A stretch of DNA of 64,000 nucleotides from an uncultured Faecalibacterium sp. (GCA_934561555.1 CAKTGQ010000009.1:42058-106057), one strand, 5' to 3'; counted from the first letter of the stretch, positions 29,515 through 38,602 are shown. The notes: generated by a model not told the origin, from the letters alone. Program-made: numbers and translations.

Positions 29515-30414
29515 TTATCTTTGGTTTTCCGCAAATAGTGCGCCCAGCTCCGGCAGGATATCGTGGGGCAGCATTCCGTACTCGCCGCGCTTTGCGGCGG
29601 CGCGGTCGGCGGCGGCACCGTGCAGGTATACCGCACAGGCAGCGGCTTCGTAGGCGGGCAGACCGCAGGCCAGCAGCGCCGCAAGCATACCAGCCAGCAC
29701 ATCCCCGCTTCCACCCCGGGCAAGCCCCGGGTTGCCGGTGGGGTTCACGCACACCCGCCCATCCGGGCTTGCCACCACAGTGCGTGCGCCCTTCAGCACC
29801 ACCACGGCGTTCCACGCCTTGGCATAGCGCAGGGCGATGCTCTCCCGGTCAGCGGCAATCGCTGCCGCCGAAAGCCCAGTCAGGCGTGCCATCTCGCCGG
29901 GGTGCGGGGTGACTACCAGCTCCCCCGCCGGGTGCGGGAAGGGCTCGCCCTCTGCCAGCAGCTGTGCGGCGGCGTTCAGACCATCTGCGTCCAGCACCGC
30001 AGCCCCGGCAAAGCCGGGCAGAAGCTGCTGCACCAGTGTACGGGTCTCGGTGGCCCGGGCGGCGCTTTGCGCCGTGCCGCCAAGACCGGGGCCCAGCAGC
30101 AGCACGGTAGCCTTCTGCCGCCGGAGCAACGGCACATTTTCCGGCGCAATGCCGCCCTGTGCGCCCTCCTTACAGGGACACAGGCAGCACTCCGGCAGGC
30201 GGGTGACGGCAGCACTGACCACCAGCTCCACACTGGCAAGGGTAACGATGCCCGCCCCGGTACGCAGTGCGCCCTCGGCTGCCAGCAGGGCAGCGCCCCG
30301 GTAAAAGGCACTGCCCGCCACCGCCAGTACGCTACCAAAGGTGCCCTTATGGCTGTCCCGGGCACGGCGCGGGATGCTCTGCCAGACAAATTCCTCGGTA
30401 ATTTCCACAGCCAT
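29515..30414 (-). CDS. nnrD: ADP-dependent NAD(P)H-hydrate dehydratase
   Basis: A 299-residue ribokinase-fold repair enzyme that dehydrates S-NAD(P)HX. Family blocks are KGTFGSVLAVAGSAFYRGAA, LLLGPGLGG, VLDADGLNA, LVVTPHPGEMARL and NPTGNPGLARGGSGDVLAG, the last carrying the catalytic aspartate. The NAD(P)HX epimerase domain often fused at the N-terminus is absent. The start follows GGAGGTGCACCC. The gene stands alone, next to intergenic repeat copy 2. Confidence 0.95.
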   Translation of the reverse strand: MAVEITEEFVWQSIPRRARDSHKGTFGSVLAVAGSAFYRGAALLAAEGALRTGAGIVTLASVELVVSAAVTRLPECCLCPCKEGAQGGIAPENVPLLRRQKATVLLLGPGLGGTAQSAARATETRTLVQQLLPGFAGAAVLDADGLNAAAQLLAEGEPFPHPAGELVVTPHPGEMARLTGLSAAAIAADRESIALRYAKAWNAVVVLKGARTVVASPDGRVCVNPTGNPGLARGGSGDVLAGMLAALLACGLPAYEAAACAVYLHGAAADRAAAKRGEYGMLPHDILPELGALFAENQR

Positions 30415-30432
30415 GGGTGCACCTCCAGAGAA

Positions 30433-30540
30433 CGATTTTGAATGCCCTCCGTTTCCCTCTGGGCATTTCTAGCGGAATAATTGTTTTAGATTTAGCATTT
30501 GCAGCGGCCAATAGGCCGCTGCAAATGCATTCTCTCAAAA
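30433..30540. repeat. Intergenic repeat element, copy 2
   Basis: Shares with copy 1 (24,873-24,985) the ordered blocks GATTT, AATGCCCTCCG, CTCTGGGCAT, AGCGGAA and a second GATTT, but carries another hairpin, ATTTGCAGCGGCC and its complement. It lies between nnrD and the end of the GTPase-nuclease gene. Confidence 0.6.
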
Positions 30541-30552
30541 TCAGGGTCAGCA

Positions 30553-33135
30553 TTACGCCTGTCCCTGCACAAGGGCGCGGATCTGTTTTTCCACGTTCTG
30601 CACTTCCTCGTGGAACATCCGGGCAGACACACGCAGTGCGCCGTGACCAAGGATGATGACCTGCTCCATGCCGTCCGAGGTCGCCACGCGGACACGGCGG
30701 CTCTTGCCGATTTCGTGGGTGACCCGCTCGATGAACATATCGGCAGTCTCCGCCTCCTTGGTGTAGACCACATGGATGTTGTGGTACTGCTCAATAGCGC
30801 CGGGGCTGCCGGGCACGCGGTAGGCATCGAACACCAGAATGAGCACACATTTCTGGTAGCCCTGATAGTTGCACAGGATGTCCATCAGCTTGCGGCGGGC
30901 GGCATCCAAGCTTTCCTTTGACAGGGCGTTCAGCTCGTCCCACGCAAAGATAATGTTGTAGCCGTCCACCAGCAGATACTCCGGGGCAATTTCCCATTGC
31001 TCGGCGGCAAAGTCCGGGCGTTCGGTCTTTTGCACCGGACGGAACGCCGCCAGCGGGTCCCGCTTGATGGGGCCGTAGGTGCGCTCAAAGATTTTGAGCA
31101 GCTCGGCATCTTCCTCCAGCGTGGCGCGGTAGGCCATGGCGCGGCGCTGGGGCGCAGCCTGTACCTCCTGGCGGGCAGGCTTTGCCTTGCCCCAGCCGCT
31201 TTCAACGTGCATGTGGCTGCGCACCTCGCTCCACGGCACCACAAAGCCAGCACCATGGGCACAGAACACGGAATCTGCGGGGTTGTCCAAATCATGCTCC
31301 GGCTGGTAGCCGATTTCTGCAATGACCTGCTGTGCGTTATGGCAGGAGCGGTAGCCGTCCAGCGTCAGGCTCAGATGTCCCCTGCCGCGGGTGTAGCTGA
31401 CCACCTCCATGGGGTAGCTGCGCATGGTGGATACCGGCGCAAAGCCGGTCAGGGTGGCGGTTTCCGCGCCGCTTTCCGGCGGGTCGAAGCTGCCCTCCAT
31501 GCGCTGGATATCGCTCATGGCGCGGCCGATGTTCTCCACCGGCACTTCCAGCCGGAAGGCATACCACGGCTCTAACAGCTGGCTTTTTGCCAGCATCAGC
31601 CCCTGCCGCACGGCGCGGTAGGTAGCCTGCCGGAAATCGCCGCCCTCGGTGTGCTTGAGGTGTGCTCTGCCGGTGAGCAGGGTGATTTTCACATCGGTCA
31701 GCGGTGCGCCGGTCAAAACGCCAAGGTGCTGCTTTTCTTCCAGATGGGTCAGCACCAGCCGCTGCCAGTTTTTGTCCAGAACCTCTTCCCGGCAGTCGGC
31801 GGCAAACTGCATCCCGCTGCCCCGGGGCAGCGGCTCCAGCAGCAGATGCACCTCGGCATAGTGGCGCAGCGGCTCGTAATGCCCTACGCCCTCCATGGGC
31901 TCGGTGATGGTCTCCTTATACAAAATGCCGCCCGGGCCAAAGGATACCTCCAGCCCGAACCGCTCGGCCAGCAGGCTGCGCAGCACTTCCAGCTGCACCT
32001 CGCCCATCAGCTGCACATGAATTTCGCCCAAGCTTTCGTTCCACACCACATGGAGCTGAGGCTCTTCCTCCTCCAGCCGGTGCAGCTTGCCCAGCGCGGC
32101 GTGCACGTCCGCGCCCTCCGGCAGCAGCACCTGATAGCTGAGCACCGGTTCCAACACCGGCACATCGCTGTCCCTCTCTGCCCCAAGCCCGGTGCCGGGC
32201 TTTGCATGGGTCAGCCCGGTCACGGCACATACCTGTCCCGGGCCGAGGACCTCAGTCAGAGTATACTTTGCGCCGGAATACAGCCGCAGCTGGTTTGCCT
32301 TTTCTGCCCACGGCTCACCGTCCGCTTCGCCGGTGAGCAAAGCCTTTACCTTCAGTTCCCCGCCGGTGACCCGCAGCCATGTCAGGCGGGTGCCCTGCTC
32401 GTCCTGCGATACCTTGAACACCCTTGCGCCAAAGGCGTGCAGCGCCGGGGCGGGTCGGGTGTAGCGGTCCAGCCCCTCCAGAAGTGCATCCACTCCGTCC
32501 AGCCGCAGCGCCGCCCCGAACCAGCACGGAAAAACGTGCCGCCGGGCAACTGCCGGGATGATGTCTGCATCGGTCAGGGTGCCTGCGTCCAGCATTTTCT
32601 CCATCAGCTGCTCATCGCACAGCGCCAGTGCCTCGTTGCGGGCGGCAGGCTCTGCGCCAAAATCCACAAAGCCCTCGCCAAGGCGATGGTTCAGCTGGGT
32701 GAGCAGTTGCTCCCGGGTCATACCGGGCAGGTCCATCTTATTTGCGAACACAAAGGTGGGCACATGGTAGCGCCGCAGCAGCCGCCACAGCGTTTCGGTA
32801 TGGCTTTGCACACCGTCCGTTCCGCTGACCACCAGCACCGCGTAGTCCAGCACCTGCAAGGTGCGCTCGGTCTCGGTGGAAAAATCCACATGGCCGGGGG
32901 TATCCAGCAGGGTGATGGCGGTATTGCCCGCCGTAAGCAGCGCCTGCTTGGAAAAGATGGTGATGCCGCGCGCTTTTTCCAAGCTGTCGGTATCCAGAAA
33001 GGCGTCCCCGTGGTCTACTCGCCCCAGCTTGCGGATAGCACCAGCGCGGTAGAGCATGGCCTCGGAGAGGGTGGTCTTGCCGGAGTCCACATGGGCCAGA
33101 ATGCCCAGTACGATCTGTTTTTGCGTTGTTTCCAT
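30553..33135 (-). CDS. TetM/EF-G-like ribosomal GTPase fused to YacP/Rae1-type NYN nuclease domain
   Basis: An 860-residue fusion. Residues 1-650 form a translation GTPase of the ribosomal-protection type: G1 HVDSGKT (15-21), ARGITI, DTPGH (78-82) and NKMD (132-135), then domains II-V. The domain IV tip motif SPVST of TetM is replaced by HLKHTEGGD, so tetracycline resistance is doubtful. From residue 720 a complete YacP/Rae1 domain follows: YLLVDGYNIIFAW, VFDAYRVPG, TKEAETADMFIE and ATSDGMEQ, with acidic Asp724, Asp770, Asp799 and Asp821. Rae1 of B. subtilis cuts mRNA in the ribosomal A site, so the fusion could deliver a nuclease to stalled ribosomes. The start follows ATAGGAG. Confidence 0.93.
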   Translation of the reverse strand: METTQKQIVLGILAHVDSGKTTLSEAMLYRAGAIRKLGRVDHGDAFLDTDSLEKARGITIFSKQALLTAGNTAITLLDTPGHVDFSTETERTLQVLDYAVLVVSGTDGVQSHTETLWRLLRRYHVPTFVFANKMDLPGMTREQLLTQLNHRLGEGFVDFGAEPAARNEALALCDEQLMEKMLDAGTLTDADIIPAVARRHVFPCWFGAALRLDGVDALLEGLDRYTRPAPALHAFGARVFKVSQDEQGTRLTWLRVTGGELKVKALLTGEADGEPWAEKANQLRLYSGAKYTLTEVLGPGQVCAVTGLTHAKPGTGLGAERDSDVPVLEPVLSYQVLLPEGADVHAALGKLHRLEEEEPQLHVVWNESLGEIHVQLMGEVQLEVLRSLLAERFGLEVSFGPGGILYKETITEPMEGVGHYEPLRHYAEVHLLLEPLPRGSGMQFAADCREEVLDKNWQRLVLTHLEEKQHLGVLTGAPLTDVKITLLTGRAHLKHTEGGDFRQATYRAVRQGLMLAKSQLLEPWYAFRLEVPVENIGRAMSDIQRMEGSFDPPESGAETATLTGFAPVSTMRSYPMEVVSYTRGRGHLSLTLDGYRSCHNAQQVIAEIGYQPEHDLDNPADSVFCAHGAGFVVPWSEVRSHMHVESGWGKAKPARQEVQAAPQRRAMAYRATLEEDAELLKIFERTYGPIKRDPLAAFRPVQKTERPDFAAEQWEIAPEYLLVDGYNIIFAWDELNALSKESLDAARRKLMDILCNYQGYQKCVLILVFDAYRVPGSPGAIEQYHNIHVVYTKEAETADMFIERVTHEIGKSRRVRVATSDGMEQVIILGHGALRVSARMFHEEVQNVEKQIRALVQGQA

Positions 33136-33166
33136 GCACTGCTCCTATAACTATTATTTCCTGTTT

Positions 33167-33175
33167 ATTGTAGCA
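33167..33175 (-). promoter_or_regulatory. Extended -10 promoter of the GTPase-nuclease gene
   Basis: Minus-strand TGC before TACAAT, about 30 bases upstream of the ATG; the -35 is weak. Confidence 0.45.
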
Positions 33176-33220
33176 CGCTTTGCCGGGAAAAGAAAGTTTT
33201 CCGGTATAAATCCCGCCGGT

Positions 33221-33258
33221 AAAAAGCAGCACCGGACAGAACGCGGTCTGCCCGGTGC
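33221..33258 (-). terminator. Terminator of the U32-like gene
   Basis: Stem GCACCGGGCAGA/TCTGTCCGGTGC-like arms (one mismatch) followed on the minus strand by TTTTT. Confidence 0.85.
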
Positions 33259-33267
33259 ACATTTTTC

Positions 33268-34173
33268 TTAAAAAAGGTCCAGCATATTGTCCAGATAGAT
33301 TGCCTCCCGCACTTGCAATTGGTATTCCGGCTTTGTCATGTAGTAAAGCAGAAATTCCAGCACCAGTGCGCTGCCAAGTCCCCTGCCCTCTATCTTGAAC
33401 TGGGAAAAGCCTGCGGGCAGGTACCGCTGCCGGATATCCTCTACCCCAATGAACCCGGGGCTGCGCATCGCCTTGGAAAAGCGGTAGCCCCCGGCGGCGT
33501 CCGGGGCGGCGCAGCAGTGGTCCGGGCAGTCCTCGCCCAGATTCTGACGGCTGACCGTCTCGTAGCAGCGCTTGCGCTCGGTGCAGCCGAACCAGCAGCA
33601 CTCATTGCATAAAAACTCCACCTTCGCCTTTTGCTCCGACGGCAGGGTGCGCAGCTGCTCCAGTGCCGGGTTCAGCCGGAAATCCGGCACCACATACCGG
33701 AACTGCGGCTTTGCCAATTCCTGCCGCAACTGCGCAAACTCCGTGAGCACCTTGGTGGTGGAGGACACCAGATACAGCTCCGGCCAGCGCTGTTGCAGAT
33801 AGTCCGCCAGCAAATCAGAATGGACGATGACGCCGTTTGGCACACTGCCGCCTTTGGCAAACTGCTCACACAGGGCGTTGCACTGCGGGTCGGCAAGGTG
33901 CTCAGCCCGCAGCAGGGAGTTACTGAAGGTCAGCCGCCCGGAGATGCCGTATTCCCGCAATAGCGCCAGCACCTCGCGCGCAGCTGCCCCGCCGCTGGAA
34001 ATGCGTCCCCCACCCCAGATGCAGCCCGCCGGGGCACCGTAGATAGAGCCGATGGCGCACCAGTCGTAAAAATATTCCCGGTGCTCCCGGTACAGCGGCA
34101 AAAACCGGCGGTACAGCTCGTAAAACTCGAACAGGCCGGGCAGATGATAATAGGCAGCTGCGGGCTTTTCCAT
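33268..34173 (-). CDS. Cysteine-rich protein with U32-peptidase-like features
   Basis: A 301-residue protein. The cluster LCNECCWFGCTERKRCYETV and the later CPDHCC provide about eight closely spaced cysteines. Near the end FSQFKIEGRGLGSALVLEF recalls the FKIEGR motif of U32 family proteins (YhbU/UbiU/RlhA), several of which hold iron-sulfur clusters. The TIM-barrel start is less clear. The ATG at 34,173 follows GGAAAGGAACC; a longer reading from 34,512 runs through the terminator of the upstream gene. It lies just after the 2-hydroxyacyl-CoA dehydratase-like genes, also iron-sulfur proteins, but is separated by a terminator. Function unknown. Confidence 0.7.
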   Translation of the reverse strand: MEKPAAAYYHLPGLFEFYELYRRFLPLYREHREYFYDWCAIGSIYGAPAGCIWGGGRISSGGAAAREVLALLREYGISGRLTFSNSLLRAEHLADPQCNALCEQFAKGGSVPNGVIVHSDLLADYLQQRWPELYLVSSTTKVLTEFAQLRQELAKPQFRYVVPDFRLNPALEQLRTLPSEQKAKVEFLCNECCWFGCTERKRCYETVSRQNLGEDCPDHCCAAPDAAGGYRFSKAMRSPGFIGVEDIRQRYLPAGFSQFKIEGRGLGSALVLEFLLYYMTKPEYQLQVREAIYLDNMLDLF

Positions 34174-34190
34174 AGTGGTTCCTTTCCTGC

Positions 34191-34232
34191 AAAAAGGGAG
34201 CTGCTGCGTAAAAATGCCGTGCAGCGGCTCCC
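34191..34232 (-). terminator. Terminator of the dehydratase-like operon
   Basis: Minus-strand arms GGGAGCCGCTGC and GCAGCAGCTCCC followed by TTTTT. Confidence 0.9.
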
Positions 34233-34256
34233 CTGTTTTTATCGTATTCGCTTTTG

Positions 34257-35573
34257 TTACACGGTGGCTCCGACCTGAGGGGCGCCGCCGGCGAGCTGCT
34301 CTGCCGTAAGCGGCTGGGCTTCCGTGGGGGCGTTCAGCCGCTCCTTGGCCACAGCCAGCATCAGCTTGATGCGGTTTTCCTGATTGACCCGGGTGGCGCT
34401 GGGGTCGTAGTCGATGGGGGTGATGTTGGCGCTGGGGTACAGCGCACGGATCTTGTTCACCATGCCCTTGCCCACGATATGGTTGGGCAGGCAGCCAAAG
34501 GGCTGCGCACACACGATGTTACCGTAGCCGCCCTGCACCAGCTCGATCATCTCGGCGGTCAGCAGCCAGCCCTCGCCCATTTTTGCACCCAGCGAGATGA
34601 CCCCCTTGGGCTTTTCCACCAGCTCCTTGAAGGGGCCCGGTGCATAGAACCCGGCGTCCATCTCGGCCTTGAGCATGGCGCGCTCCACGCTGTCCAGCCA
34701 GTTGAGCAGCTGGTCGGTGCCCAGCTTTACAGCCAGATTGCCGCCGTAGAGTACATGATCCTCGCCCATGTTGAAGGCGCAGTACTGCACAAAGCCCATC
34801 AGACCGGGGAAGTTCACCTCGCAGTCCTGACTTTCCAAGAACTTCTGCAGATCATTATTGCCCAGCGGACTGTATTTGACGTAAATCTCGCCCACAACGC
34901 CCACCTTGACCTTGGGCACCCGGGTGACCGGGATGGTGGCAAATTCCTTTGCGATGAGCGGGAAGGTGTGCTTCATTTCCCGGGAAGTAAAGCCTTTCCC
35001 GGCCAGCAAGGCACGGCCCAGACGGGCGATCCAGCGATCCACCATGCGGTCGGCGGCACCCTTTTCGTTCTCGTAGGGAGCCACCTGATTGCGCAGCGCA
35101 CACAGCATATCGCCGTAGAAGATGCAGGCGATGCACTTGCGTGCCAGCGGGAGGGTCATCTGGAAGCCGCTGTCCTTTTCCAGACCGGAAAAGTTCAGGC
35201 TTGCCACCGGGATCTGCGGGTAACCGGCCTTGACCAGCGCCTTGCGCAGCAGATGGATATAGTTGGAGGCGCGGCAGCCGCCGCCGGTCTGGGTGATCAG
35301 CAGGGCGGTGTGCTCCAGATCGTACTTGCCGCTGTTCAGCGCATCCAGAAACTGGCCAATGACCAGCAGCGCCGGGTAGCAGGTATCGTTATGGACATAC
35401 TTCAGCCCCAGCTGTGCCACGGCACTGCCGCAGTTGCCCAGAAGCTCACACTTATAGCCCTCGCAGCGCAGTGCGTACTCCATAAGCCGGAACTGGGTAA
35501 CGGCCATGTTGGGGATCAGGATGGTGTGGGTCTTTTTCATCTCCGGGGTAAATTTGGGATAATTATATTCCAT
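34257..35573 (-). CDS. 2-Hydroxyacyl-CoA dehydratase-like subunit (HgdB-related)
   Basis: A 438-residue protein related to the dehydratase subunits that hold a [4Fe-4S] cluster. Conserved parts include HNDTCYPALLVIGQFLDAL, LLITQTGGGCRASNYI, VKVGVVGEIYVKYSPLGNN and GYGNIVCAQPFGCLPNHIVGKGM, each with a candidate ligand cysteine. In many Clostridia this sequence is the C-terminal third of a single protein of about 1400 residues whose front is the activase encoded just upstream here; the lengths add up (979 plus 438). The substrate is unknown and no CoA transferase gene is near. It lies 89 bases downstream of the activase gene, past a hairpin. Confidence 0.85.
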   Translation of the reverse strand: MEYNYPKFTPEMKKTHTILIPNMAVTQFRLMEYALRCEGYKCELLGNCGSAVAQLGLKYVHNDTCYPALLVIGQFLDALNSGKYDLEHTALLITQTGGGCRASNYIHLLRKALVKAGYPQIPVASLNFSGLEKDSGFQMTLPLARKCIACIFYGDMLCALRNQVAPYENEKGAADRMVDRWIARLGRALLAGKGFTSREMKHTFPLIAKEFATIPVTRVPKVKVGVVGEIYVKYSPLGNNDLQKFLESQDCEVNFPGLMGFVQYCAFNMGEDHVLYGGNLAVKLGTDQLLNWLDSVERAMLKAEMDAGFYAPGPFKELVEKPKGVISLGAKMGEGWLLTAEMIELVQGGYGNIVCAQPFGCLPNHIVGKGMVNKIRALYPSANITPIDYDPSATRVNQENRIKLMLAVAKERLNAPTEAQPLTAEQLAGGAPQVGATV

Positions 35574-35611
35574 AGGTTCCTCCTATGTTGCTCTAAACAA
35601 GATAGTCCCCG

Positions 35612-35642
35612 CAAAGACTTCCCCCGCCGGGGGAAGTCTTTC
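35612..35642 (-). other. Hairpin between the two dehydratase-system genes
   Basis: Stem AAAGACTTCCCCC and GGGGGAAGTCTTT with a 4-base loop. It lacks a T-run, so an mRNA-stabilising or processing role is more likely than termination. Confidence 0.6.
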
Positions 35643-35662
35643 AGCCTATCTCAAGGTTTCTT

Positions 35663-38602
35663 TTATTCTGCCTTTTCTGCGGCGGCTTCGTCCCGCTCGT
35701 CCAATGCGGCAAACAGGCTGCGCAGACGGATGTTCACGGCACCGAGGTTTGTGATCTCGTCGATCTTCAGCTGGGTATACAGCTTGTTGCCCCGCTGCAG
35801 GATCTCGCGGGTCTCATCGGTGGTAATGGCATCCACGCCGCAGCCGAAGGACACCAGCTGCACCAGATCCATATCCTTCTGGGTGGTGCAGTACTTGGCG
35901 GCGGCATACAGGCGGCTGTGGTAGGTCCACTGGTTCAGCACGCTGGTGGGGAACTTCTGCACCCGGTTGGAGATGCTGTCCTCGGTGACCACCGCAGCCC
36001 CGTGGCGGGTGATCAGGTGGTCGATGCCGTGGTTGACCTCCGGGTCCACATGGTAGGGGCGGCCTGCCAGCACGATGATGCGCTTGCCCTGACGGCGCGC
36101 CTCGTCGATGATCTCGCTGCCCTTTACCCGGATCTTCGCCATGTGCGCCTCGTATTCCGCGTAAGCAGCATCGGCTGCGGCCTGCACCTCCCGCTCGGAG
36201 ATGCCGCCAAAGTACTTGGGCAGCACCTCCTTTGCCATCTTGTGCACAAAATCCTTGGGGCGGTGGATGCCCACATAATCGTAGATGAACTTTTTGCCCT
36301 CCAGCTCCGGGCAGTTGCCTGCCAGAACCTCCGGGTAGTAGGCCACCACCGGGCAGTTATAGTGGTTGTCGCCCAAGCCCTCGTCCACATTGTAGGTCAG
36401 GCAGGGGTAGAAGATGGCGTCCAGCTGCATCTGGCTCAGCGCCTTGATGTGGCCATGGCTCAGCTTTGCCGGGAAACAGGCGGTATCGCTGGGGATGGTA
36501 GCCTGTCCGGCCAGATACAGCCCGCGGGTGGACACCGGGCTGGTGTGCACCGCAAAGCCAAGGCTCGTCCAGAAGGCGTACCAGAAGGGCAGCAGCTCGT
36601 AGAAGCCCAGACACAGCGGGATGCCGATGGAACCGCGCTTACCGGGCACAGGCTTGTAGCTGGCCAGCAGCTGCTGCTTGTAGGCGTACAGATTCAGGCT
36701 GTTGTCCTCGCTTTTGCCGGTAACAGGCTTGTCGCAGCGGTTGCCGGAGATGAACTTGCGGCCATCGGCAAAGGTGTTGACGGTCAGCTGGCAATGGTTG
36801 CCGCAGCCGCCGCACTTGACGCTGACCACCTGCTGTGCAAACTTTTCCAACTCCTGCTCGTCCATCATGGCAGAGGTGGTCTGGTTGTTTTTATGGCTCT
36901 GGCGCAGGCCGTACAAAGCAGCGCCGTAAGCGCCCATCAAGCCGGCAATATCCGGCCGGATGACCTCCACGCCCATTTCTTTTTCAAAGGCACGGAGCAC
37001 GGCTTCGTTATAGAAGGTACCGCCCTGCACCACGATCTTGCGGCCCAGCTCTTCCGGGCTGGAAGCGCGGATCACCTTATACAGCGCATTCTTGACCACG
37101 CTGATGGACAGACCTGCGGAGATATTCTCGATGCTGGCACCATCCTTCTGCGCCTGCTTGACCGAGCTGTTCATGAACACGGTGCAGCGGCTGCCCAAGT
37201 CCACCGGGCGGTCTGCGAACAGACCCAGCGCGGCGAACTCCTTGACATCGTAGCCCAGTGCCTGTGCGAAGGTCTGCAAAAAGCTGCCGCAGCCGGAGGA
37301 ACAGGCCTCATTCAGGAAGATGTTGCTGATGGCGCCATCCTCGATCTTGAAGCACTTCATGTCCTGTCCGCCGATATCAATGATGAAATCCACGTCCGGC
37401 ATAAAGTATTTGGCAGCGGTAAAGTGCGCCACCGTTTCCACCAGACCGTAATCACAGCGGAAAGCGTTCTTCACCAGTTCCTCGCCGTAGCCGGTGGTGG
37501 TAACGCTGGCCACCTGCAGTCCCGGGTGCTCCTTATAGATCTTGAGCAGCTGCTCCCGGATGAGGGGCAGTGGATTGCCAAGGTTGGGCTGATAGTTGGT
37601 GTACAGGATCTGGCTCTTTTCGTCCACCACCACCAGCTTGACCGTGGTAGAACCGGAGTCGATGCCGATATGCACCGGCCCGCAGTGGGCGCTGAAGGCC
37701 ACGCGGGGCACGCTGTGGGACATGTGCCGTGCATGGAAAGCCTCGTACTCCTCCTTGCTGGCAAACAGCGGCGGTTCGCTGGCATAGGTAGCGGTTGCGG
37801 CGTATTTATCCAGCGCAGCGGCTACCTCGGTGAGCACAAATTCCTTGTCGGCGTACAACGCAGCGCCCAGCGCCACATACAGCAGGCTGTTTTCCGGGCA
37901 GGTGCCGGTCACATTCAGCGCTTCGTCAAAACTCTTGCGCAGCACGGTGCTGAAGGTGAGCGGGCCGCCCAGATAAAGGATATTGCCCTTGATGGGGCGT
38001 CCCTGTGCCAGACCGGCGATGGTCTGGTTGACCACTGCCTTATAGATACTGGCGGCGATATCCTCGGTGCGGGCACCCTGATTGATCAGGGGCTGCACGT
38101 CACTTTTAGCAAACACGCCGCAGCGGGAGGCGATGGTATAGGTACGCTGCGCCTGCTCGGCGGCCTTGTTCATCTCCTCAGCGCTCATCTTCAGCAGGGT
38201 AGCCATCTGGTCGATGAAGGCACCGGTGCCGCCGGCACAGCTGCCGTTCATGCGCACCTCGGTGCCGTTGGTCAGAAACAGGATCTTGGCGTCCTCACCG
38301 CCCAGCTCAATGACGCAGTCCGTCTTTGGCATAAAGCGCTTGACCGCCACGCGGGTGGAGAACACCTCCTGCACAAAGGGCACACCGCAGCTATCCGCTA
38401 AGCCCATACCGGCAGAGCCGGAGATGCTGAGCAGCGCCTTGCTGCCATGTAGCTGCTCGGCATCAATGCGCCGCAGCAGCTCCTGCGCCTTTTCCAGAAT
38501 ATGACTATAATGTCGTTCGTATGTAGAATACAGCAGTTCATCATGATCGCCCAGCACCACACACTTGATGGTGGTACTGCCGATGTCAAGACCTACTCTC
38601 AC
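35663..38602 (-). CDS. Double acyl-CoA dehydratase activase with DUF2229
   Basis: A 979-residue protein with two BadF/BcrA-type ATPase domains in tandem. The first begins GLDIGSTTIKCVVLGDHD and has NGSCAGGTGAFID and ASRCGVFAKSDVQP; the second begins IGIDSGSTTVKLVVVD and has NEACSSGCGSFLQ. These cysteines match the cluster ligands of HgdC. A DUF2229 domain follows (GIPLCLGFYELLPFWYAFWTSLGF). Such activases use ATP to push one electron into the dehydratase subunit. The start is GTG at 38,602, chosen because AGGAGG precedes it by nine bases; an ATG at 38,638 lies upstream of that site. It heads an operon with a clear promoter. Confidence 0.9.
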   Translation of the reverse strand: MRVGLDIGSTTIKCVVLGDHDELLYSTYERHYSHILEKAQELLRRIDAEQLHGSKALLSISGSAGMGLADSCGVPFVQEVFSTRVAVKRFMPKTDCVIELGGEDAKILFLTNGTEVRMNGSCAGGTGAFIDQMATLLKMSAEEMNKAAEQAQRTYTIASRCGVFAKSDVQPLINQGARTEDIAASIYKAVVNQTIAGLAQGRPIKGNILYLGGPLTFSTVLRKSFDEALNVTGTCPENSLLYVALGAALYADKEFVLTEVAAALDKYAATATYASEPPLFASKEEYEAFHARHMSHSVPRVAFSAHCGPVHIGIDSGSTTVKLVVVDEKSQILYTNYQPNLGNPLPLIREQLLKIYKEHPGLQVASVTTTGYGEELVKNAFRCDYGLVETVAHFTAAKYFMPDVDFIIDIGGQDMKCFKIEDGAISNIFLNEACSSGCGSFLQTFAQALGYDVKEFAALGLFADRPVDLGSRCTVFMNSSVKQAQKDGASIENISAGLSISVVKNALYKVIRASSPEELGRKIVVQGGTFYNEAVLRAFEKEMGVEVIRPDIAGLMGAYGAALYGLRQSHKNNQTTSAMMDEQELEKFAQQVVSVKCGGCGNHCQLTVNTFADGRKFISGNRCDKPVTGKSEDNSLNLYAYKQQLLASYKPVPGKRGSIGIPLCLGFYELLPFWYAFWTSLGFAVHTSPVSTRGLYLAGQATIPSDTACFPAKLSHGHIKALSQMQLDAIFYPCLTYNVDEGLGDNHYNCPVVAYYPEVLAGNCPELEGKKFIYDYVGIHRPKDFVHKMAKEVLPKYFGGISEREVQAAADAAYAEYEAHMAKIRVKGSEIIDEARRQGKRIIVLAGRPYHVDPEVNHGIDHLITRHGAAVVTEDSISNRVQKFPTSVLNQWTYHSRLYAAAKYCTTQKDMDLVQLVSFGCGVDAITTDETREILQRGNKLYTQLKIDEITNLGAVNIRLRSLFAALDERDEAAAEKAE

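Noticed and set aside
30553..33135. Annotating the GTPase fusion as tetracycline resistance
   Set aside because: The TetM domain IV tip motif is not conserved and the NYN fusion points to another role.
35918..38401. An 827-codon plus-strand frame opposite the activase gene
   Set aside because: Antisense shadow; the activase signatures are complete on the other strand.
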